A DNA stretch of 64,000 bases from Acidianus ambivalens (lineage in GTDB: Archaea; Thermoproteota; Thermoprotei_A; Sulfolobales; Sulfolobaceae): positions 1,360,001 through 1,424,000 of the forward strand of contig NZ_CP045482.1 of the NCBI RefSeq assembly GCF_009729015.1, in the 5' to 3' direction. The notes beneath the pieces were generated by a model, which was not told the DNA's origin, did no database searches, and saw nothing but the letters and a program-made list of their open reading frames with translations. Positions 24,746 through 33,552 of this stretch are shown here, piece after piece. The translations under genes and the position numbers were made by a program. Each line of letters begins with the position of its first letter. Position 1 is the stretch's first letter.

Positions 24746-25702
24746 TTAATACCTTAATCTCCTATTAAATTGTCCCTTTATATAAATCTCTCGTATGAAA
24801 TAAGGCATTATTGAGAGAATAAAATACTTCAATGTCGACTTACTAAGCTTCAAGTTACCATTAATTTTCCTTCCAGAGAATATGTTATAAAGTAAGAAGT
24901 ACGTGGTTATATCCTCGTCTACAATATCATTGTTCCCAAGCATTTCCTTAATAACGTAAGAGTCTTCAAGAGCCTTGCTAAAAAGGTTAGAAAGTGACTT
25001 TTTATATTCATTAACTCCTTGAGTACTTCCAGAGCTCGTTTGGAAATCGTGTATCCTATAATAAGTTAATCGCTCTGGATCAAGAAGTATTTTCCCTTCC
25101 ATCTTCAATGAAGAATAAAAGAGGAAAGAATCTATAATCGCTTTAATCCTTCTAAGGTATTTAACATTCTCATTTATGACTTCTTTACTTACGCATATTG
25201 AACTTGAGTTAAAGTTTGCATTAAGCCTCTTTAGATATTTAATGTTTGTAGTATGGGTATGTTCCAAGATAATAGGGTAGTTCAGCGTATATAAACTAGC
25301 GTATGGAGGAACTTTTAAGTAATCTTCTTTTACTCTTATTTCATGACCCTTATCATCTATCGTAGCAAAATTATTATGATAATATATTGTTCCCTTAAAA
25401 AATCTAAATAATGAATTAACTCTTTCTAACTTATCTACTCTAAACATATCATCATCGTCCAAGAAGCAGATTATATTCCCTTCACTCTCGGAAAATCCCT
25501 TATATACCTTTTCACCTAGATATTCGTTATTATCGTAAATAATTTTAATTATATTACTTAATCCAGGTATATTTAGATTAGTTACTAAAATTATCTCATA
25601 GTCCTTAAGAGTTTGACTTAGTACTGAATTTATAGCATATTTTACATATCTATCTCTATTATGAGCCGTTATAATAATCGAGAATAATTTTGTCATGTCC
25701 AA
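24746..25702 (-). CDS. Family 2 glycosyltransferase
   Basis: The 318-residue GT-A protein opens with SIIITAHNRDRYVKYAINSVLSQT (cited in part: ITAHNRDRYVKYAINSVL), has CFLDDDDMF near residue 90 (the DxD metal site) and a helical C-terminal part. It transfers a sugar from a nucleotide donor, probably on a lipid-linked glycan in view of the sulfoquinovose synthase gene 1.1 kb away. The acceptor is unknown. No membrane helix is clear, but the C-terminus is hydrophobic. Confidence 0.8.
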   Translation of the reverse strand: MDMTKLFSIIITAHNRDRYVKYAINSVLSQTLKDYEIILVTNLNIPGLSNIIKIIYDNNEYLGEKVYKGFSESEGNIICFLDDDDMFRVDKLERVNSLFRFFKGTIYYHNNFATIDDKGHEIRVKEDYLKVPPYASLYTLNYPIILEHTHTTNIKYLKRLNANFNSSSICVSKEVINENVKYLRRIKAIIDSFLFYSSLKMEGKILLDPERLTYYRIHDFQTSSGSTQGVNEYKKSLSNLFSKALEDSYVIKEMLGNNDIVDEDITTYFLLYNIFSGRKINGNLKLSKSTLKYFILSIMPYFIREIYIKGQFNRRLRY

Positions 25703-25752
25703 TAATTCTTGCGTTTAATATATTTAAACCTATAAATAGATAGTCTTATATA

Positions 25753-25770
25753 ATTGACTGACTAGTCAAT
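25753..25770. promoter_or_regulatory. TetR-type operator
   Basis: ATTGACT-GACT-AGTCAAT is an 18-bp inverted repeat with a 4-base centre, a pattern common for TetR-family regulators. It lies 17 bases before the FmdE-like fragment and 394 bases before the TetR gene at 26164. Confidence 0.6.
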
Positions 25771-25786
25771 TAATACGTGAAACAGA

Positions 25787-26132
25787 ATGCAAGGCACAAA
25801 ACATGAAATTCCAGATTGGACATTCGAGTTTCATGGGCATAGATGTCCTGCGATGCCATTAGGTTATTTAGCGGGAGAATATGCTTTGAAACTACTAGGA
25901 ATAGAAAAGGAAAAAGACACGAATACTTACATTTTTTCAGAGACTGGTGACGAGCATCATCAACCTCTTCCTTTTAAGGAGAATAAGTTATGATTTGTGG
26001 ATAGTAATACTATTTGGCGGAATCCTAGGAGGGTTTACAGGGTCATACTTAATGAATAAAATGAGAACTGTATTAGTAAAATATACAATAATAACGTTTG
26101 TGCTAATAAAAATATTAGTGGGGTTAGTTTAA
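25787..26132 (+). pseudogene. Fused remnants of an FmdE-like gene and a TauE/SafE-like permease
   Basis: The first part (25787-25993) encodes the FmdE start: PDWTFEFHGHRCPAMPLGYLAG, with the metal-ligand region GHRCP, but stops after 68 residues where the family is two to three times longer. In another frame, 25959-26132 encodes only the end of a TauE/SafE permease (FGGILGGFTGSYLMNKMRTV, then a hydrophobic end). An internal deletion joining the two neighbouring genes explains both pieces. A TetR operator upstream suggests the pair was once regulated by the next gene. Confidence 0.6.
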
Positions 26133-26163
26133 GCATTTAAACTTTAATGTACCATAATGAATT

Positions 26164-26703
26164 ATGAGACAAAGAAACGAAGAAGTTACGAGAGAAAAAA
26201 TATTACAAGCAGCAGCTGAGGTCTTTGCAGAAGAGGACTTCTTTAAAGCTTCTGTAGAGGAGATAAGCAAAAAAGCTGGAGTATCTAAGGGTATAATCTT
26301 CTGGCATTTCAAAACTAAAGATCAATTAATTCTAGAAGTGGCAAAGAAAAGTATTCCGTTAGATATTGTTGAAGGTTGCATCAAAAATGAAGAAAAAATC
26401 TTAGAATGCATAGGAAATAAGTATCTAGAGAAATATGAGAATCCTACTATGAGGAAGCTTTTCTTGCATACTTTATCTGCGATGAATATTTATAAAGAAT
26501 TAGGAGATTGTATCAGAGAATTATGTGATTCACTAGTAAGAAAAATAAGCTTAAAAGTCTTCAATTCTGAGAACAGCGAAGATCTAGTTAAAATAAGGTC
26601 TTTCTTGGGTGGTCTTCTTTGTTACGTAATAAATCCGCATAATATAGAAAAGGAAATTTATATTAACACACTTCTTAGGACAATCAAAGTAAAAGAATCT
26701 TAG
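26164..26703 (+). CDS. TetR-family transcriptional regulator
   Basis: The 179-residue protein has a typical TetR DNA-binding start: REKILQAAAEVFAEEDFFKAS, VEEISKKAGVSKGIIFWHFKTKDQLI. The C-terminal ligand-binding half is helical, with Cys at several positions (EGCIKN, LECIGN, GDCIREL, ELCDSL). The operator at 25753-25770 is probably its site. Its likely target genes, the FmdE/TauE-like pair, are now fused remnants. The ligand is unknown; the Cys residues could sense metal or redox state. Confidence 0.8.
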   Translation: MRQRNEEVTREKILQAAAEVFAEEDFFKASVEEISKKAGVSKGIIFWHFKTKDQLILEVAKKSIPLDIVEGCIKNEEKILECIGNKYLEKYENPTMRKLFLHTLSAMNIYKELGDCIRELCDSLVRKISLKVFNSENSEDLVKIRSFLGGLLCYVINPHNIEKEIYINTLLRTIKVKES

Positions 26704-26820
26704 TAAGTATATTAAATTATATTCTCCTACTTTATAAACATAAAATTTTTCATCAATATGTAATTTTTATCTAAATAAAATTACCAATATCTTTAAATAC
26801 AGATGATTTTCATTATATTT

Positions 26821-28041
26821 GTGGAAACTAAGAAAGTGTTAATTTTAGGAATAGACGGCTATCTAGGTTGGGCCCTAGCGTTAAGACTAGGAAAGAAAGG
26901 ACATGAAGTATATGGTATGGATAATCTAATAACCCGAACACAGGCTATGGAAGTAGGTGGGGATTCAGCATTTCCACTGCCGTCAGTCGAGGAAAGAAGA
27001 AATATATTTAAGAGATATATTGGGCCAATAGATTTCGTAATTAATGATATCACTAAACCTAATGTTTTAAGAGATTACATTAATAAAGTAAAACCCGACG
27101 CAATAGTGCACTTTGCAGAGCAAAGATCAGCGCCCTATTCCATGATAGACGAGGATCATGCTATATACACAATGCACAATAATATAGAAGGGACAATGAG
27201 GCTAATTTATGCTGTTAAAGATCACCCAGAAATCCACATATTAAAAATGGGAACAATGGGAGAATATGGAACACCTAACTACGACATACCGGAGTCTCCT
27301 TACGTAAAATTTGAATATAAAGGTAAAAGTGACATGATTCCAGTCCCAAAATTCGCAGGGTCATGGTATCACTGGAGTAAAGTCCACGATTCACACAACT
27401 TGTTATTTGCAAATAAAGTATGGGGAATAACTGTTACAGATATAAATCAAGGTCCTGTGTACGGTACTAGAACCACAGATATGATGGACGGTGAAAACGT
27501 GATAGAAGGCCTAAGAACGAGAATAGACATTGACGAAGCCTGGGGGACTGTAGTAAATAGAAACGCCGTTAGAGCAATTTTAGGATTGCCGTTATTAGTA
27601 TATGGAAAAGGAGGTCAAACCAGAGGTTTTATTTCTCTTGAAGATAGCGTAAATGCCTTAGAAATTTTAATTAATAACCCACCTAAAGAAGGAGAGTTCA
27701 GAGTTGTTAACCAATTTATGGAATTATACAGTGTAGAGAAAATAGCAATGTTAATAGCTAATGCTACAGAAGAATTATTCGGCTACAGACCAAAGATTCA
27801 TTACGTTAGAAATCCAAGGGTAGAAATGGAGGAGCATTATTATAATCCAGAAAGGAAAATTCTTCCAAGCCTTGGCTATGAACAAAAGAGGTTTCTAAAA
27901 GATGAGATATATTCGATACTTACAGATCTTTACCAATATAGAGATAGACTAAAGAACTTTAGCGAATGGACTAACGTAAAGACTGACTGGAGAAACGGAA
28001 GAAATGATAAAAATAGATTCGATTTAATAAAGGAATTATGA
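26821..28041 (+). CDS. agl3: UDP-sulfoquinovose synthase-like protein (Agl3)
   Basis: About 406 residues: a Rossmann start VLILGIDGYLGWALALRL, HFAEQRSAPYSMID near residue 105, MGTMGEYGTPN and YHWSKVHDSHNL (YxxxK, about residue 185), and NQGPVYGTRT. These match SQD1/Agl3, which converts UDP-glucose and sulfite to UDP-sulfoquinovose for N-glycans and lipids in Sulfolobales. GTG 26821 is chosen because the TATA-like box (TTTAAATAC, about 26791) is too close to ATG 26803. A glycosyltransferase lies 1.1 kb upstream on the other strand. Confidence 0.85.
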   Translation: METKKVLILGIDGYLGWALALRLGKKGHEVYGMDNLITRTQAMEVGGDSAFPLPSVEERRNIFKRYIGPIDFVINDITKPNVLRDYINKVKPDAIVHFAEQRSAPYSMIDEDHAIYTMHNNIEGTMRLIYAVKDHPEIHILKMGTMGEYGTPNYDIPESPYVKFEYKGKSDMIPVPKFAGSWYHWSKVHDSHNLLFANKVWGITVTDINQGPVYGTRTTDMMDGENVIEGLRTRIDIDEAWGTVVNRNAVRAILGLPLLVYGKGGQTRGFISLEDSVNALEILINNPPKEGEFRVVNQFMELYSVEKIAMLIANATEELFGYRPKIHYVRNPRVEMEEHYYNPERKILPSLGYEQKRFLKDEIYSILTDLYQYRDRLKNFSEWTNVKTDWRNGRNDKNRFDLIKEL

Positions 28042-28200
28042 ATTATCATCTAAGTGCTTTGTTTTTCGAGAATTTTAATTACGAATTAATATTTTTATCT
28101 TATCAAATTGTTTATTTAAAATCATATTTATAGTTTATAATAAAGGATTTGAATGCCTAATACCGAAATCTTTATAGTCGAGATTATTGATAATTAGCTA

Positions 28201-28440
28201 ATGGAGCACAAAAATCCTCCTACAATAATGCCCGCGTCTCAATTCCCCACATCAGAACAGCCAGTAGTAATGGTTGTCGATGTAATGCTTAGATGTAAAT
28301 TAGATAATCAAGTAATGCCTGCATCTATGGCTTTAGAGCATCAACAAATGCATATAAAGAAAGGAGAAGATCCATGCTTTGTTATTGAAACCGCGCCAGG
28401 GAAACAAAAAGGAGAGGAATCCACAAGAGGAATAATTTAA
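28201..28440 (+). CDS. Small hypothetical protein (79 aa)
   Basis: The 79-residue protein has no family I know. It is rich in Met, Pro and Gln near the start (MPASQFPTSEQPVVM), contains two Cys (LRCKLD, DPCFVI) and two His (LEHQQMHIKKG). A TATA-like box (CTTTATAG) lies about 30 bases before the ATG, supporting a leaderless real gene. It converges on NiCoT copy 2 with a 14-base gap. Confidence 0.5.
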   Translation: MEHKNPPTIMPASQFPTSEQPVVMVVDVMLRCKLDNQVMPASMALEHQQMHIKKGEDPCFVIETAPGKQKGEESTRGII

Positions 28441-28454
28441 AAATTGGGAATTTT

Positions 28455-29546
28455 TCATAAATTATTAAATTTCTTTTCATCATTAAACTGCTTCTCGTAT
28501 TTACTAATTCTAGACTTATATATAATGATTGATATTATCCACGTTACGGCAAAAGTTGATATAATAATTATACCAACGTTGCCCCACCATACATCACCGT
28601 TTATTAGTGCTATAATATTCCAGAACCATCCACTTAGACAGAACTCAGATTGAATTAAGCCCAAGAGCTCTAAGGAACCTACAAGGAAAGCCACAATAAT
28701 TGAAATGCTAGTCATTGTCAAGTTATACCAAACCTTTCTTATAGGATTACCCATAAACGCCCACCTATATGCGCCGTTCATGAAAAATCCGTCAGTTGTA
28801 TCTACAAGAGTCATTCCCGCAGTAAAGAGGAAAGGAAACACTAGTAGAGTCCACAAAGGTATCTTAGTAAACACTCCAGCAGTTCCGGCACTTATTGCCA
28901 AAAGGGCTGTTTCAGAAGCTGTGTCAAATCCTAGTCCGAAAAGGAAACCTATGGGATATAAGTAGTATTGATTATTAACTATCTTAAATAATCCTTTGAA
29001 ATATCTATTCATAAATCCTCTTTTTAATAGTGCGTCATTTAATTTGGCTTCATCGAGCTTCCCTAGTTTTGCTTGCTTAAATAACTCGTAAATTTCAAAA
29101 AGAACTACTAAGTTAAGAAAACCAATAATGTAAAGAAAGAAACCGCTCACTAATGTTCCAACTATTGAACCTATGTTCTCTAATTGCGGAATGCTAGATT
29201 CTACCGCTCTGGTTGCTATCATTAAGGCTATAGATAATAATATTACCACCGTAGAATGTCCTAGAGAGAAGAAAAGCCCAGTAAATAATGAGGGTTTACT
29301 TTCCTGCACAAGCTTTCTTGTCGAATTATCTATTGCTGCCAAATGATCGGCATCCACTGCATGCCTTAACCCAAAAAGATATGCAAGAACACCTAATGTA
29401 AAAAAGCTGGCAAAAATTCCCTTTACATGAACCTCAGCGCTCCCTACTTCCGATGAAACATCAAAGAGCCATATAAAAAGAACCAATGTTATTATTAATT
29501 CTATAATATAGAATAACGTCGTTTTAATCAAGCTTTTTGATAACAA
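28455..29546 (-). CDS. NiCoT-family high-affinity nickel/cobalt transporter (copy 2)
   Basis: The 363-residue carrier has the same hallmarks as copy 1: HAVDADHLAAIDN near residue 62, LGHSTVV, LGFDTASE (about residue 208) and TAGMTLVDTTDG, in eight membrane helices. The two copies are similar over their whole length but clearly diverged, so duplication is not recent. Separate regulation is possible, since its upstream region has different inverted repeats (29615-29650). It probably imports nickel for the hydrogenase 6 kb away. Confidence 0.9.
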   Translation of the reverse strand: MLSKSLIKTTLFYIIELIITLVLFIWLFDVSSEVGSAEVHVKGIFASFFTLGVLAYLFGLRHAVDADHLAAIDNSTRKLVQESKPSLFTGLFFSLGHSTVVILLSIALMIATRAVESSIPQLENIGSIVGTLVSGFFLYIIGFLNLVVLFEIYELFKQAKLGKLDEAKLNDALLKRGFMNRYFKGLFKIVNNQYYLYPIGFLFGLGFDTASETALLAISAGTAGVFTKIPLWTLLVFPFLFTAGMTLVDTTDGFFMNGAYRWAFMGNPIRKVWYNLTMTSISIIVAFLVGSLELLGLIQSEFCLSGWFWNIIALINGDVWWGNVGIIIISTFAVTWIISIIIYKSRISKYEKQFNDEKKFNNL

Positions 29547-29614
29547 TTTTAATCACACTAATATGTATAGCCTATCCAGTATATAAACCTTTTTATGAAT
29601 AATAGAATGTGTAC

Positions 29615-29650
29615 AACAATATTGTTAGTTCAATATTTATTAGTTGAACT
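29615..29650. promoter_or_regulatory. Two inverted repeats upstream of NiCoT copy 2
   Basis: AACAATATTGTT is a perfect palindrome at 29615-29626, and AGTTCAA (29627-29633) is repeated inverted as TTGAACT (29644-29650). They lie 69-104 bases before the carrier's start and could bind a nickel-responsive regulator. Confidence 0.35.
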
Positions 29651-29704
29651 TAAGGAAAAACGCCTTCAATCTATGTAAGTTTTATTAAAATAATGTATTA
29701 ATAA

Positions 29705-29809
29705 ATGAGCTTTGCTAAGAAAGACACTAACAAAATGAGACTACCCAAGTTTTTGAGAAGATGTAAAATAAATGAAATTGCTAGATACACTCGAATAATG
29801 AAAAGATAG
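29705..29809 (+). CDS. Possible small basic protein (34 aa)
   Basis: A short frame starting MSFAKKDTNKMRLPKFLRR is rich in Lys and Arg (about a third of residues) with one Cys. A TATA-like stretch (TTTTATTAAAAT) about 28 bases upstream fits a leaderless transcript. No homology can be claimed; it could be chance. Confidence 0.25.
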   Translation: MSFAKKDTNKMRLPKFLRRCKINEIARYTRIMKR

Positions 29810-29913
29810 ACATGAAGAACTACGCATTATTAATATAGTTTATTAAGTATTTTTTCATAAATAAACCATGAACTTACCAAAAACAATTTAAATTTGAGAA
29901 TCTATAATACTTT

Positions 29914-31086
29914 ATGTATTTAATTTCATTGCTTGGCAACGGAGACACCGGTAAAACAACATCATTCGCAAAATTCCTACTAAAGAACAATTACTTCCTA
30001 GAACACCAAGAAGAAGCAATAAAAAATGCCAAGTTTGACGCAGAAATAAACGGAAAACCAGAAGACTACTACCAATTCCTCCTCTACATATCACCACAAG
30101 AGAAGATAGAGGAAAGAACAATCTACACAGCACAAAAAATAATGGCATACCACCAAGGAAAATTCCTCCCCTTCAGAACAATATCCTACCTAAAATTCAC
30201 AGGAGAAAAATACGAAAGAGTCATCGTAGAATCACCATACAAAGACGGCTTCGCAAAAGGCTACATCACTTTCTCCCTACAAGACATAGGAGGACAATTC
30301 GACCTCTTTGACAAACAAATAAACGGACTAAGAATCTCAGACGCAGTAATATACTTCGCAGACGACAAAACAACACAAAAAGACGCAGAAAACCACGCAA
30401 AAATGATCTCAGCCTTCAAACTACCAACATTCGTAGTCATAAACAAAGAAGACATACTAAAAGAAAAAGCTGCAGAAAAAATGAACATGATACTCACCAC
30501 CTTCCAAGAACATAAGATAAACGTAATAGACAAAATAATAACATCAGCCCTATACAAAGAAGAAGAAATAGTAAAATTCATAGAAAACGCAATAAAATGG
30601 ACAATACAAAAAGAAATAAGAATATACGACAAAAACGTATTCGGAGTAATAAGAAACGTAAACAGAAGCATAGCGACAGTTAGAGCGTATTCCTCACTGT
30701 CACTCCCTAAGCAAAGTGAGCAGATATTATATACGCAAAGAAAGAAGAGATTTTATCCCAACAGAGTTAAGAGCGTTGAATATGCATTGAAAGAAACTAG
30801 AATGATGCGTAAAGGAGATATTGTTGGTATGCTATTCCATGAGAACCCAATGCCTTCAATAGTCTTAAAAGATACTAACACGCTTAGAACTCCTATAACT
30901 AATATTCACCTAGAGAATAATCTTGAGGAAGGAGATATTCTCTATTCATCTATGGTTCATTCCATTAAGGATATCAAGTATGGAAATATATTATTAAATG
31001 AGGGAATCAGTGTCAATGAATTATTCGTAATAAATCCGGAGAAACGCAAGATAAAAGAAGTCTATGATTTATCAGAATTTTTCTAG
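29914..31086 (+). CDS. Translation-factor-like GTPase of mosaic composition
   Basis: The 390-residue protein has G1 GNGDTGKTT (residue 8), G3 DIGGQFD (about 125) and G4 NKED (about 172), with an EF-Tu-like beta domain from about residue 270. The role is unknown. Codon use is odd: from codon 50 to 118 no codon ends in T, and only four do up to about codon 250; then usage returns abruptly to that of neighbouring genes near 30670. It is followed by an uncharacterised gene after 9 bases, likely an operon. Confidence 0.6.
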   Translation: MYLISLLGNGDTGKTTSFAKFLLKNNYFLEHQEEAIKNAKFDAEINGKPEDYYQFLLYISPQEKIEERTIYTAQKIMAYHQGKFLPFRTISYLKFTGEKYERVIVESPYKDGFAKGYITFSLQDIGGQFDLFDKQINGLRISDAVIYFADDKTTQKDAENHAKMISAFKLPTFVVINKEDILKEKAAEKMNMILTTFQEHKINVIDKIITSALYKEEEIVKFIENAIKWTIQKEIRIYDKNVFGVIRNVNRSIATVRAYSSLSLPKQSEQILYTQRKKRFYPNRVKSVEYALKETRMMRKGDIVGMLFHENPMPSIVLKDTNTLRTPITNIHLENNLEEGDILYSSMVHSIKDIKYGNILLNEGISVNELFVINPEKRKIKEVYDLSEFF

Positions 31087-31095
31087 GGATAAGTA

Positions 31096-31686
31096 ATGAA
31101 GCTTCTAATAACTTACGGTAAAGATTTACCTGCAGTCAAATTTGACAAAAAAGTTACCATCAGACCTGGAGAGGAATATAAAGCCTTTGATTTTTCTATA
31201 ATAAAAGACTTTGACCAAATTTATACATATGTAGAGAGCCCTGCTTACGCTTTTGCTACATCATTACTTTATTCTAAGGATTATTTCATTGTTAGAAATC
31301 CTTATATGATGCCAAATAAAATACCAAGAGTAGAAGTTAAGGAAGTGAAAGACCATCTTGAAACATCGAAGGAGAAAACTGTAATAATAGCTGGTCAAGA
31401 TAAAACTAAAGCAGTAGTTGAAAGTTATGCAGGTAGGAAAATTGACGAAAAAGAACCCGACATGAGCATAACTAAGATGCCAAAATATAAAGGATATTGT
31501 ATAGTATTTACTCCTACTACTCCAAGTATAATTCTAGATACGCTTTCAGTTGCGGATAAATATAACGTAGAAGTTATTCTAGTTGCTCCAGTAATAGATT
31601 CTAAAATAGGTGGTAAAATTACGTGTAACTTAATGGGTAAACCTACTGACAAAATATCAGCAATTAAGTTTTTGAAATTAATATGA
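31096..31686 (+). CDS. Conserved-looking hypothetical protein (196 aa)
   Basis: The 196-residue protein follows the GTPase after a 9-base gap. It looks alpha/beta, with two Rossmann-like strand patterns (KTVIIAGQDKTKAVVESYAG and VEVILVAPVIDSKIGG) and two Cys late (GYCIVF, ITCNLMG). I do not recognise the family. Its codon use is like the surrounding genes, not like the middle of the GTPase. A nucleotide- or ligand-binding role is only suggested by the fold pattern. Confidence 0.5.
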   Translation: MKLLITYGKDLPAVKFDKKVTIRPGEEYKAFDFSIIKDFDQIYTYVESPAYAFATSLLYSKDYFIVRNPYMMPNKIPRVEVKEVKDHLETSKEKTVIIAGQDKTKAVVESYAGRKIDEKEPDMSITKMPKYKGYCIVFTPTTPSIILDTLSVADKYNVEVILVAPVIDSKIGGKITCNLMGKPTDKISAIKFLKLI

Positions 31687-31841
31687 TAAACTCTTTTATA
31701 TTATTAAATTTCCAATATACTAATATATAGAATCCTGAGAGAAAAATTTTTCTTAAGGCTATAAATAAACTTAGGGCTATTTATCAGCTCTCTAGCAAGA
31801 ATTAACAACGACAATTCGCTCTAAAGTTTTTATATTACCTC

Positions 31842-32693
31842 ATGGTAGAGAATTTTATGAAGAGACTTTCTAACTTAAAAATAACGATATTAAGTGACAA
31901 TTTTGTCTCAACCTTAATTCCTCCTTTAATAGGCGAATGGGGATTTTCTGCATTAATAGAAACTGATGATACTAGAATACTTTATGACGTGGGCAACTCT
32001 GGCTATCCAGTTCTTTATAACGCTGAGAAGCTAGGCATAGATCTGAGTAAAATTGATTACATAGTCTTAAGTCATGGCCACAGTGATCATACTGGAGGTT
32101 TCAGTAATCCTGAATTATTAAAGAAATTGGAAGGCAAGATAGTTATTGCTCATCCCTCAGTTTTCGAGAAGAAATTATTGAATTGGTCAGGAAAACTTGA
32201 ATACATAGGAATTCCCATGAGCTTAGATGAAATGGAGAAGCACTTTCACGTGATCTTAACTTCTCAACCTTTAGAAATAACAGAAGGCGTAATTTTTAGC
32301 GGAGAAGTAAAGAGATATGGCTATGATGAATATACTTCGGGATTATTCACTGCGAGGGATTCTTCAATTACTGGAGATCATATGAAGGATGATGCAGCAC
32401 TCTATATGAATACGGAAAAGGGATTAGTAGCCTTAACTGGTTGCGGTCATTCTGGGATTCTTAATATAATAAATCATGCTAAAGAAGTTACGGGAGAAAA
32501 CGTTTATGCTGCCCTAGGAGGTTTTCATTTATTATCTTCGCCAAAAGATAAAGTAGTGAAAGTATCGGAAGAATTACTTAAACTTGGCAAAGTAGGCCCT
32601 GCGCACTGTAGCGGAAATTTGATAAAGAGTTTGATTGCTGAACATAAGGATAAATTCCTTGATACCGGCGTAGGAAAGGTAATAAAGTTTTAA
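31842..32693 (+). CDS. Metallo-beta-lactamase-fold hydrolase
   Basis: The 283-residue protein has the MBL ligand motif LSHGHSDHTGG (near residue 79), TGCGHSGILN (about residue 200) and GGFHLL for later ligands. The overall pattern fits the dihydropteroate/MptA-adjacent subfamily often called RFA-P synthase-related. A second in-frame start, ATG 31857, is possible. It overlaps the converging DUF364 gene by 4 bases. Two metal ions are expected; the substrate is not known. Confidence 0.75.
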   Translation: MVENFMKRLSNLKITILSDNFVSTLIPPLIGEWGFSALIETDDTRILYDVGNSGYPVLYNAEKLGIDLSKIDYIVLSHGHSDHTGGFSNPELLKKLEGKIVIAHPSVFEKKLLNWSGKLEYIGIPMSLDEMEKHFHVILTSQPLEITEGVIFSGEVKRYGYDEYTSGLFTARDSSITGDHMKDDAALYMNTEKGLVALTGCGHSGILNIINHAKEVTGENVYAALGGFHLLSSPKDKVVKVSEELLKLGKVGPAHCSGNLIKSLIAEHKDKFLDTGVGKVIKF

Positions 32694-33475
32694 CGAGTCC
32701 TTATAATGAATGAAACGTCCCCTTCTAACTTGCTAGGATTAACCATTCCACAGCCTTGGCTTATTTTCTTTATGAAGGAATAAGGTCTGTTAACTTTCAT
32801 TCCAGCCAATACGTTCACTCCAAAGTCGAACATTAAATCTAGCATAGGAGTACTGGGGCCAATTAAAATCACGTAAGCGTTAGCCCTTCTGGATAATTCC
32901 AAAAGCCTATCTATTGATTTATTTATTATCGTAGTAGCTGTTATTATTACTACTTGAGCATCTTCTATAACAGTCTCTGCAGCAGTAGATGGAAGAATCC
33001 CTTGAGAAGGGTCTATTAAGAACGGGTTTAGTTCAAGGACTATAAATTCTTTAGCGACTTCCTTAAATTTTTGTAACCCAGGAAATTTACCTATCATCAC
33101 TATTTTCTTTCCTTTACCAATTTCTAGGGCAACATCTAGCCCATTAGCCTCAGTATTTCCTTTAGGTTCTATAACTGAGTTTATTGCAGCCAAACCCACG
33201 CTTGCTTCTAAGAGGTTCCACGACCTAAGATATTCAGCAAGTTCTCCAACTCTCTTCTCTTCTAAGTGCCCGAAGCCTTTAACATCTAAATCCTCGTTTC
33301 CTGTATTATACGTCATTGAAACTCCGCAGTATTTAGAAAGTACACAAGTCCATGTCACACCTACTGTGACATTTTTAATTTCATAGTCGTTTTCCTTAGC
33401 GTATGAGATTAACGAATCTATAACTTTACTTTGCATAATAAAATAGTAATGACAATATGATTTATGTTTTATCAT
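32690..33475 (-). CDS. DUF364 putative heavy-metal-chelation protein, paralog 3
   Basis: The 261-residue protein carries the family pattern in a more diverged form: EASVGLAAINSVIEP, MIGKFPGLQKFKEVA, PSTAAETVIEDAQ, then IITATTIINKSIDRL and LIGPSTPMLDLMF. An ATG at 33433 is the likely start, since the earlier codons have no coding support. It lies directly opposite hypA (starts 120 bases apart) within the hydrogenase maturation block, the best evidence for a nickel-related role. Confidence 0.75.
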   Translation of the reverse strand: MIKHKSYCHYYFIMQSKVIDSLISYAKENDYEIKNVTVGVTWTCVLSKYCGVSMTYNTGNEDLDVKGFGHLEEKRVGELAEYLRSWNLLEASVGLAAINSVIEPKGNTEANGLDVALEIGKGKKIVMIGKFPGLQKFKEVAKEFIVLELNPFLIDPSQGILPSTAAETVIEDAQVVIITATTIINKSIDRLLELSRRANAYVILIGPSTPMLDLMFDFGVNVLAGMKVNRPYSFIKKISQGCGMVNPSKLEGDVSFIIRTR

Positions 33476-33552
33476 AAATATTTTTTATTAGACTTATTTA
33501 TCCCCGTTAATTTAGAGTAAAATAATTTATACTATGTGGCAGTAAATAACTT

